Source: Bog-756 sp036513075
Lineage (GTDB): Bacteria > Actinomycetota > Acidimicrobiia > Acidimicrobiales > RAAP-2
NCBI GenBank assembly: GCA_036513075.1
Contig: DATBZS010000058.1
Span: 1 to 52,991, forward strand
Reading direction: 5' to 3'
Length of the DNA: 52,991 nucleotides
Positions 8,314-14,799 of this stretch are shown here, piece after piece; positions within the stretch are counted from its first letter, which is position 1; every line of letters begins with the position of its first letter. A program made the translations under genes and the position numbers. A model generated the notes under the pieces. That model ran no database searches and was not told the origin of the DNA. It worked only from the letters and a program-made list of their open reading frames with translations.

Positions 8314-9006
8314 GTGAAGGTCGGCATCACCCTCCCGCAGTTCCGGGACGACGCGGACGCGGCCCTGGGTGCTGCCCGACGGGCTGAATCCCTGGGGATC
8401 GACGGCGTCTTCGTCTTCGACCATCTGTGGCCGATCGGCCAGCCCGGACGCCCGTCCCTCTCATCGGGTCCGCTGCTTGGCGCACTGGCCGCCTCGACCT
8501 CGACGATCCACCTGGGCACACTGGTCGCCCGGATCGGCCTGCTGCCCGACGAGGTCCTCCTCGACGTCCTGTTCGGGCTGGACGGGTTGAGCAGCGGCCG
8601 TCTCATCGCCGGTATCGGCACCGGCGACAAGCTCAGCCAGGAAGAGAACAAGGCCTACGGCATCCCCTACGAACGCGCCGAGATCCGTCGGGAACGACTC
8701 GAATCGGTGGCCTTTGCGGTTGTCGGCGCGGGGATCCCGGTGTGGATCGGCGGCGGACGTCCCGAGATGGTGGCCTTGGCCCGGGCGGCCGGTGCCGCCG
8801 TCAACGTGTGGCAGGTGGGGACCGAAAAGGTGGAGCCCTTGGCGGCCCAGGGGGTCGAGGTGACGTGGGGCGGCCCGGTCGGCGACACCGTGGAGGAAGC
8901 CGTCGCCACGCTGGCCGCGGTGTCCGGTGCCGGTGCCACGTGGGCCGTCTGCGCCTGGCCGGAGTCGCTCGAGGTGGTCGCCGAGGCCGCCACCGCCGTC
9001 GCCTAG
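8314..9006 (+). CDS. LLM-class (luciferase-like) F420/flavin oxidoreductase, short
   Basis: A 230-residue bacterial-luciferase-like TIM-barrel protein. Hallmarks are MKVGITLPQF, SLGIDGVFVFDHLW, the TLVARIGLLP strand, the GLDGLSSGRLIAGIGTGDK region and IPVWIGGGRPEMVALA. In actinobacteria many members use F420 rather than FMN; the cofactor cannot be fixed here. It is clearly shorter than the usual 280-340 residues: the region between the AGIGTG strand and the WIGGG strand is compressed. It begins at GTG 7 bases after the SRPBCC stop and is probably cotranscribed with it. Confidence 0.82.
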   Translation: MKVGITLPQFRDDADAALGAARRAESLGIDGVFVFDHLWPIGQPGRPSLSSGPLLGALAASTSTIHLGTLVARIGLLPDEVLLDVLFGLDGLSSGRLIAGIGTGDKLSQEENKAYGIPYERAEIRRERLESVAFAVVGAGIPVWIGGGRPEMVALARAAGAAVNVWQVGTEKVEPLAAQGVEVTWGGPVGDTVEEAVATLAAVSGAGATWAVCAWPESLEVVAEAATAVA

Positions 9007-9074
9007 CGAGGCTGCTGTGGGCCGCTCATCGGCGTCCTGTCCGGTGCCGGCGGGGCGCGGCGGTATCGTGGGGT

Positions 9075-10283
9075 ATGGAATTCCGCCGTATCAACGGGCT
9101 GCCGCCGTACGTCTTCGCCACCATCAACGACCTGAAGGCAGCCGCCCGCCACGACGGACGCGACGTGATCGACATGGGATTCGGCAACCCGGACCTCCCC
9201 TCACCCGACGTGGCGGTGGAGAAGCTGGCGGAGGCCGCCCGCAACCCGCGTAATCACCGCTACTCGGCCAGCCGAGGCATCCCGAAGATCCGGAAGGCCA
9301 TCTGCGACCTCTACCTGCGCAAGTTCGACGTCGAACTCGACCCCGAGACCGAGGTGGTCACTACCATCGGAGCCAAGGAGGGCCTGTCCCACCTGATGTG
9401 GGTGCTGGCCGGCCCGGGTGACACCGTGCTGGTGCCGTCGCCGTCGTACCCGATCCACATCTATGCGCCGCTGTTCACCGGGGCTGACATCCGCCACGTC
9501 CGTCTCGACACGGCGAGCGGCGAAGGAGTCGACAGCACCGAGGGAGGCGCCGCCTTCTTCGACAACCTGATGGAGGCGTGGGAGTCGGCCTGGCCCAAGC
9601 CCCGGGTGGTCGTGCTCTCGTTCCCGCACAACCCGACCACAGAATGCGTCGACCTTGCCTGGATGACCCGCATCGTCGAGTTCGCCAAGGAACACGACAT
9701 CGTGCTCGTCCACGACTTCGCCTACGCCGACATCGCCTTCGACGGCTATACCCCGCCATCCATCCTCCAGGTGCCCGGGGCGAAGGACGTGGCCGTCGAG
9801 TTGTACACCCTGACCAAGTCGTTCTCGATGGCCGGCTGGCGGGTCGGGTTCCTGGTCGGCAACGCGGAGATCGTCCAGGCGCTCACCAAGCTCAAGAGCT
9901 ACCTCGACTACGGCACGTTCCAGCCCATCCAGATCGCCGCCATCGTGGCCATGAACGAAGTGCCCGACTACCCCAAGCTGATCAACGACATCTACCAGTC
10001 GCGCCGGGACGCCCTGTGCGACGGGCTCAAGCGGATCGGGTGGGAGGTGACCCCGCCCCGGGGCACCATGTTCGTGTGGGCGCCGATCCCCGAGCCATAC
10101 CAGGAGATGGGGTCGCTCGAGTTCGCCAAGTTCCTGGTCAAAGAAGCCGACGTGGCCACCTCGCCCGGGGTCGGCTTCGGCCCGGGGGGCGACGGCCACG
10201 TCCGGTTCGCCCTGATCGAGAACGAGCAGCGGATCGGCCAGGGTGTGCGCAGCCTCCGCAAGGTGCTCACCCGCCTGCACTGA
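9075..10283 (+). CDS. alaC: PLP-dependent class I aminotransferase, AlaC-like
   Basis: A 402-residue fold-type I aminotransferase. The PLP Schiff-base lysine is Lys248 in TLTKSFSMAGWRVGF, with Asn in SFPHNPTTE (about 186), Asp213/Tyr218 in VHDFAYADIAFDG and the C-terminal substrate arginine in VRFALIENEQRI. The DYGTFQPIQIAAI stretch and overall pattern match the AlaC/YfdZ group (glutamate-pyruvate aminotransferase), which makes alanine. Other class I activities, such as LL-diaminopimelate or valine transamination, cannot be excluded. The ATG at 9075 fits the family N-terminus (RRINGLPPYVFATI). It ends 7 bases from the convergent gene. Confidence 0.85.
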   Translation: MEFRRINGLPPYVFATINDLKAAARHDGRDVIDMGFGNPDLPSPDVAVEKLAEAARNPRNHRYSASRGIPKIRKAICDLYLRKFDVELDPETEVVTTIGAKEGLSHLMWVLAGPGDTVLVPSPSYPIHIYAPLFTGADIRHVRLDTASGEGVDSTEGGAAFFDNLMEAWESAWPKPRVVVLSFPHNPTTECVDLAWMTRIVEFAKEHDIVLVHDFAYADIAFDGYTPPSILQVPGAKDVAVELYTLTKSFSMAGWRVGFLVGNAEIVQALTKLKSYLDYGTFQPIQIAAIVAMNEVPDYPKLINDIYQSRRDALCDGLKRIGWEVTPPRGTMFVWAPIPEPYQEMGSLEFAKFLVKEADVATSPGVGFGPGGDGHVRFALIENEQRIGQGVRSLRKVLTRLH

Positions 10284-10290
10284 GGACCGT

Positions 10291-11106
10291 TCAGCGTCGG
10301 GCCACCACCACCGCAGGTGCGCCGAACGAGGCCCGCATGCGGGTAGCCGACGAGGAGAACAGGGCCCGCTTGGGCAGGCCGAGCGTGCGCAGCTCGTGGG
10401 CCATCGGGTGATCGCCGAGCACCAGGGTGGCGCCCCCGGGCCGACCCGCAATGCCTTCGGTGGATATCTCCCACGGCGTCCGCTTCAGCACCCCGTCGCG
10501 GAACGAGTAGCTCGGGGGTGCGTGGGCCGGCAGCTTGACCGGGCCCCCACCGGCCAGCGTGAGTGTCAGCACGTGGGTACCGTCGTCGACCAACCGGATG
10601 GTCGTGCCTGACCCCGACCGGCGGTCGCACGAATCGGGCTCGTCGATGTCGATGGTGGTGATCCACTTGGGGTAGCCCCAGATGTCCCGGCCAGCCGCAC
10701 AGGTGAACTCCTGGTCGACGGGCAGGCGGTGAATGTAGGCGCCGATGGCGCCGGTGGCGAACTCTCGGGCCCGGTCGAAGGCGGACGGGTTCGGTGGGGC
10801 GTCGTGGGGTCGGACGACGAAACTCACGGCCACCTCGTGGTAGCTGTCGAGGTCGGTGTCGTCGTAGCGGCAGACGGCCAGCGCCACCAGGGCTCTGCCC
10901 GGCAGCGGACCGGTGACCTCGAGCCCGGTCGCTCCGACGATGCGCTGGGCCGCGGCGGCCGGGACCAGGTACTGCACGCCCCACTGAACGGCCGAACGGA
11001 CCTCGACGGGCAGGCCGATCGTGCGGCCGAGCACCTGCCAAGGCCCCTGGTCGGATGGGGTGTCGGGCGTGTCGAAGACGACGGTGGAGGTGGTCGCTGC
11101 GGTCAT
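10291..11106 (-). CDS. acetoacetate decarboxylase-fold protein
   Basis: A 271-residue member of the acetoacetate decarboxylase-like superfamily. The key marker is GYPKW (144-148), holding the lysine equivalent to the Schiff-base lysine of acetoacetate decarboxylase, within DIWGYPKWITTIDI. An upstream YHEVAVSFVV segment and a Pro/Tyr-rich SYSFRDGVLKRTPWE follow the family pattern. Whether it decarboxylates acetoacetate or acts as an aldolase/dehydratase, as several relatives do, cannot be told. It is divergent from the acyltransferase; their starts lie within about 40 bases. Confidence 0.8.
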   Translation of the reverse strand: MTAATTSTVVFDTPDTPSDQGPWQVLGRTIGLPVEVRSAVQWGVQYLVPAAAAQRIVGATGLEVTGPLPGRALVALAVCRYDDTDLDSYHEVAVSFVVRPHDAPPNPSAFDRAREFATGAIGAYIHRLPVDQEFTCAAGRDIWGYPKWITTIDIDEPDSCDRRSGSGTTIRLVDDGTHVLTLTLAGGGPVKLPAHAPPSYSFRDGVLKRTPWEISTEGIAGRPGGATLVLGDHPMAHELRTLGLPKRALFSSSATRMRASFGAPAVVVARR

Positions 11107-11143
11107 GAGTGCAGTACAGCACAGGCACGGTTACCGTTGCCCC

Positions 11144-11896
11144 GTGGCCTACTGGATCATGAAGGCGATCATCAGCCCCTTCCTTCTCCTGTTGTGGCGT
11201 GTCCGGGTCGAGGGACGCGAGCACGTGCGCCACGATGGGCCCGTGATCCTGGCCGCCAACCACCAGTCGTTCTGCGATTCGTTCTTCCTTCCCGTCGTGG
11301 TCCGGCGCCGCGTCACCTATGTGGCCAAAGCCGAGTACTTCGACAGCTGGAAGACGGCCTGGTTCTTCCGGGCGGCCGGCCAGATCCCCATGAACCGGAG
11401 TGGGGGCGACGCCTCGCAACGGGCCCTCGACACCGCCACCTCGGTGCTCCAGGGGGGTGGGGTGCTCGCCATCTACCCCGAGGGGACGCGGGCGCCCGAC
11501 ACCCGGCTCCACAAGGGAAAGACCGGTGTGGCCCGGCTCAGCCTCGGCTGCAACGTGCCGGTGATCCCGGTGGGCATCATCGGAACCCGGAACGTGCAGC
11601 CGCCCGGCTCGATGTTCATGCGCCCCTTCCGGTCGGTGACCGTCCGCTTCGGCTCACCCGTCAGCTACGAACTTGGTGGCGCCACGATCACCACGGGGCA
11701 GTGCGCTCCCGTTGCAACCCCCGGTGGCACCGCCCGCGTCGAACTCGACCAGGACGGGCTGCGGGCCCTGACCGACGCCTTGATGGCGGACATCGCCAGC
11801 CTGTCGGGCCAGGAGTATGTGGACGTCTACGCCAGCCGGAAAAGGAGGGCCCCCGGAGAAGGCGGGGTGCCGGCGACCCCGGCGCCGAGTTCGTAA
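11144..11896 (+). CDS. PlsC-type 1-acyl-glycerol-3-phosphate acyltransferase
   Basis: A 250-residue membrane-associated lysophospholipid acyltransferase. The catalytic H-x4-D motif is His40/Asp45 (NHQSFCDSFF), the acceptor motif is YPEGTR (111-116), and an N-terminal hydrophobic segment (IISPFLLLLW) anchors it. It would acylate lysophosphatidic acid to phosphatidic acid or a related acceptor. The frame opens upstream into the divergent neighbour. I prefer GTG 11144; ATG 11159 is the other realistic start and ATG 11105 would overlap the opposing start codon. The C-terminus carries a longer than usual insert (about 183-205) before the last helix. Confidence 0.85.
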   Translation: MAYWIMKAIISPFLLLLWRVRVEGREHVRHDGPVILAANHQSFCDSFFLPVVVRRRVTYVAKAEYFDSWKTAWFFRAAGQIPMNRSGGDASQRALDTATSVLQGGGVLAIYPEGTRAPDTRLHKGKTGVARLSLGCNVPVIPVGIIGTRNVQPPGSMFMRPFRSVTVRFGSPVSYELGGATITTGQCAPVATPGGTARVELDQDGLRALTDALMADIASLSGQEYVDVYASRKRRAPGEGGVPATPAPSS

Positions 11897-11941
11897 CCGG
11901 GACGAAACCGTGCCGACACATTTCAGCCTTACCCTGACGCC

Positions 11942-12607
11942 GTGCCCAATTACCTGATCCGCGTCCAGCTGCCCGATCGACCCGGTGCCCTGGGTGCGGT
12001 GGCCAGCCGTATCGGCTCGGTCGGTGGCGACGTCGTCTCGATCGACATCCTCCAGCGTGACAACCGCGTCGTCGTCGACGAACTCGGGGTCGGCTTGGCC
12101 GGTGACCATCTCCTCGGACTCCTGCGCGATGAGATCCTCGAGGTGGACGGGGTGACCATCGAGGCACTGCGGGCGGTCGAAGGTCCCCTACCGGACCGGC
12201 ACGCTGAGCTCCTCGACATCGCCACCGAGCTGTTCATCCAATCCTCGCGGGAGGTGCTCCTCGACCACCTCGCCGATCGGGTGCGACGGAGCCTGGTGGC
12301 TGACTTCGCCGCCATCATCGATGCCGACACCACCCGGGTGACGGCCAGCCACGGTGACCCCCCATCTGATGACGAGCTCCGGGCGATGGCCCTGTGGGCG
12401 GTGACTCCGCTGTCGTCACCGGTGGGGGCCCACGAGAACGGAAGCGAGACCGCCGATCAGAGCCCGAACGTGGCCGCCGCAGAAATGGTCCGGGCCGGCG
12501 TGGTCCTGGTGGTCGGGCGGGTCGCTCCGGTGCTGCGGTCCCGGGAACGCCAGTGGATCGCCATCATGGCCGAGTTGGCCGACCACGGCTGGCGGGAGCT
12601 CGACTGA
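11942..12607 (+). CDS. ACT-domain protein with C-terminal GAF-like region
   Basis: A 221-residue protein beginning with an ACT domain (about 3-75: YLIRVQLPDRPGALGAVASRIGSVGGDVVSID...), the small-molecule-binding fold that senses amino acids. The remaining ~140 residues look like a degenerate GAF-type sensor (LLDIATELFIQ..., VVLVVGRVAPVLRSRERQWIAIMAELA). No catalytic motif is visible, so it is probably a regulatory or sensing protein. It starts at GTG. It follows the acyltransferase by 45 bases and is followed by a hairpin, suggesting that transcription ends here. Confidence 0.75.
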   Translation: MPNYLIRVQLPDRPGALGAVASRIGSVGGDVVSIDILQRDNRVVVDELGVGLAGDHLLGLLRDEILEVDGVTIEALRAVEGPLPDRHAELLDIATELFIQSSREVLLDHLADRVRRSLVADFAAIIDADTTRVTASHGDPPSDDELRAMALWAVTPLSSPVGAHENGSETADQSPNVAAAEMVRAGVVLVVGRVAPVLRSRERQWIAIMAELADHGWRELD

Positions 12608-12613
12608 CGGGAC

Positions 12614-12631
12614 GGCCGGCATGAGCCGGCC
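12614..12631 (+). terminator. GC-rich stem-loop after the ACT-domain gene
   Basis: A perfect 7-bp stem GGCCGGC / GCCGGCC with a 4-base ATGA loop starts 7 bases after the stop codon, between two convergent genes. There is no U-tract, as is common for actinobacterial terminators. Confidence 0.5.
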
Positions 12632-12681
12632 CGGACGGGCGGCCGATGCCCGGGGCCGTTCCGGGTGCCGGTTCCAGTCAG

Positions 12682-14253
12682 TCAGGCGTCGTCGCCCGAC
12701 ACCCAGTGCCGGGACCGCTCGACCGACCGCATCCACACCTCGTGGGCCGCATCAGCCAGCGCCAAGTCGACCGCAGGAGTGAACGACGCCTCCGCGGTCC
12801 ACAATTCGGTCAGGTCCTCGAGCGACCCCCATACCCCCTCGGCCAGCCCGGCCATGGTTGCCGCTCCGAGAGCGGTGGTCTCGACCGACTGCGGCCGGAC
12901 CACCTCGAGCCTGGCCTGGTCGGCCAGGTGCTGCAGCAGCATCCCCATGACGGCCGCCCCGCCGTCGACCCTGACCACGGAAGGAACAGTGCCGGTCGCC
13001 CCCATAGCCTCCAACACGTCGCGCACCTGGAAACCCATGGCCTCGATCATGGCCCTCGCCACGTGAGCCCGGCCGGTGCCCCGGCTGAGACCCGTGATGA
13101 TCCCCCGGGCACCCGGGTCCCAATGGGGGCTGCCGAGGCCGGAGAAGGCGGGCACCAGCACGACCCCCTCGGACGAGTCGACCGAGCGGGCGAGCGGCTC
13201 GATCCCGGCCGATTCGGTGATGATGCCGAGTCCGTCACGCAGCCACTGGACGCCGGCCCCCGACACGAAGATCGAGCCCTCGACGGCGTAGGCCAGTGAC
13301 GACCGACCGGGCCCCGGACCACCGTCGGCACCGATGGCCACATCGCCGTCGGTGCCGAGGTCCCAGGCCAGCGTGGTCACCAGGCCGTCAACCGGGGGAG
13401 GGCAGGTGGCGCCGGCGTTCATGAGGATGAAGCTGCCGGTGCCGAAGGTCGCCTTGGTCATGCCCCGGTCGAAGCAGGCTTGTCCGAACAGGGCAGCATG
13501 CTGGTCGCCGATCATGGCGCTGATCGGCACCCCGGCCAACGGGGAGTCGCCACCCAAGGTGGCATCGACCACCTTCCCGAACCGGCCGCAGGAGGGTCGC
13601 ACCTCGGCCAGGGCGGAAGGGGGCACGTGGAACAGGTCGCAGAGCTCGGCCGACCAGCGACGGACCACGATGTCGAAGAGCATGGTGCGCGACGCGTTGG
13701 TGACGTCGGTGGCCAGCGTCCCGCCGTCGGTCCCGCCCGTCAGGTTCCACAGGATCCACGAGTCGACGGTGGCAAGCACCAGGTCGGGACCGGTCGGGAC
13801 GCCGCCCTCCTCGAGTAGCCACTGCATCTTCGCCGCCGAGAAGTACGCGTCGAGGACGAGCCCGGTCTGTTCCCGGATCAGGGGGAGATGGCCGGCCGCG
13901 GTGAGTTCGGCGCAGCGCTCGGCGGTGCGGCGGTCCTGCCACACCAGCGCCCGGTGATGCACATTGCCGGTCCTCCGGTCCCAGGCGATCACGGTCTCGC
14001 GCTGGTTGGTGATGCCGATCGACCGGGCCACCCGGCTGCGGTCACCCAGGCGACCGGCCACTTCGACCAGCGTCTCGCGGACCAGGCGCCAGATCTCGCC
14101 GGCGTCGTGCTCGACCCAGCCGGGCGCTGGGAAGTGCTGGGTCAGTTCTCGGTAGGCGATGTCCACCACCCGGGCCTGCTCGTCGACGACCAGGGCCCGG
14201 ATGCCAGTGGTGCCGGCGTCGATGGCGATGCTGACGGGGGTGCGGACGGCCAC
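12682..14253 (-). CDS. glpK: glycerol kinase
   Basis: ATP-dependent glycerol kinase (FGGY family), 523 residues, making sn-glycerol-3-phosphate in the cytoplasm. The ATPase-fold motif is DAGTTGIRA (12-20). Diagnostic GlpK strings are ITNQRETVIAWDRRTG, IWQDRRTA-like VWQDRRTAERC, MLFDI..., IGDQHAALFGQ, the Gly-rich KATFGTGSFILMN, AYAVEGSIFVSGAGVQWLRD and the C-terminal RVDGGAAVMGMLLQHLAD. The length is slightly above the typical ~500 because of an insert around GADGGPGPGRSS. No glpF or glpD is next to it. The gene reads away from nrdJ, with a 546-base spacer between them. Confidence 0.95.
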   Translation of the reverse strand: MAVRTPVSIAIDAGTTGIRALVVDEQARVVDIAYRELTQHFPAPGWVEHDAGEIWRLVRETLVEVAGRLGDRSRVARSIGITNQRETVIAWDRRTGNVHHRALVWQDRRTAERCAELTAAGHLPLIREQTGLVLDAYFSAAKMQWLLEEGGVPTGPDLVLATVDSWILWNLTGGTDGGTLATDVTNASRTMLFDIVVRRWSAELCDLFHVPPSALAEVRPSCGRFGKVVDATLGGDSPLAGVPISAMIGDQHAALFGQACFDRGMTKATFGTGSFILMNAGATCPPPVDGLVTTLAWDLGTDGDVAIGADGGPGPGRSSLAYAVEGSIFVSGAGVQWLRDGLGIITESAGIEPLARSVDSSEGVVLVPAFSGLGSPHWDPGARGIITGLSRGTGRAHVARAMIEAMGFQVRDVLEAMGATGTVPSVVRVDGGAAVMGMLLQHLADQARLEVVRPQSVETTALGAATMAGLAEGVWGSLEDLTELWTAEASFTPAVDLALADAAHEVWMRSVERSRHWVSGDDA

Positions 14254-14406
14254 ACGGGGACTGTAGTGAGATCGACCGGTAGGGGCGGAGGACGGTTTCC
14301 GGGCCCTCGGGAGTGCTCGCGCCCAGCAATGATTTGCAAACCTTCGCGAACGCCCTCCGAACAGGGGATTCGCGAGCAGATCGGCCGACGAATTCTGCGG
14401 TGTTCG

Positions 14407-14436
14407 TTGACAGCGGCGTAACTACACTGCTGTAAT
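14407..14436 (+). promoter_or_regulatory. sigma70-type promoter for nrdJ
   Basis: A perfect -35 TTGACA (14407-14412) is followed after 18 bases by TGTAAT (14431-14436), preceded by TGC. The predicted start is near 14443, inside the first NrdR-like box, so repressor binding there would block initiation. Confidence 0.6.
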
Positions 14437-14438
14437 AG

Positions 14439-14486
14439 ACCCACTATCTCGTACCTCGGGGGAGGATGAACCACAACATATTGTGT
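14439..14486 (+). promoter_or_regulatory. tandem NrdR boxes upstream of nrdJ
   Basis: Box 2 (14471-14486, CCACAACATATTGTGT) matches the NrdR consensus acaCwAtATaTwgTgt at 14 of 16 positions by eye. Box 1 (14439-14454) is weaker, at about 10 of 16. Their centres are 32 bases apart, the three-helical-turn spacing known for paired NrdR boxes, and they sit directly downstream of the -10. NrdR is the ATP/dATP-sensing repressor of ribonucleotide reductase genes; nrdR itself is not in the window. Confidence 0.65.
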
Positions 14487-14799
14487 CTCCATCGCATTTC
14501 TCGGTAATCCGGAGTTATCCGGGCCGGGGTACGATGGCAATGGGCCCGGCGGTCGGGCAGGACGGAACTGGCGGTTGACCCGGCGGTTGCGCACCTGCAG
14601 ATGGGGCAGGAACGACCGCTCGAGTTCCGGTGACGGACGCATACCGGTGACCTCCGCAGGGGTAGGGGACTCGCATCAACGGCAGTACCTCAGCACCCGG
14701 GCAGACCAGACACAGCATCTCCGACGACACACCCATCGCCTCAACTTGCACCGGCAGCACACTCAGCTCCACAGACGACGACAGAAAGAGGTCCACCCC

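Larger units (their letters stand above)
14254..14799. other. 546-base regulatory spacer between glpK and nrdJ
   Basis: The spacer holds promoters for both divergent genes. Nearest glpK are two copies of TTCGCGA (14343-14350, as the palindrome TTCGCGAA, and 14369-14375), possibly an operator. Then come a sigma70-like promoter and two NrdR-box-like palindromes (listed separately), followed by ~350 bases that would be the nrdJ 5' leader. I found no B12-box (GCCACTG-like) element in that leader, although NrdJ uses cobalamin. No protein gene is supported. Confidence 0.6.
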
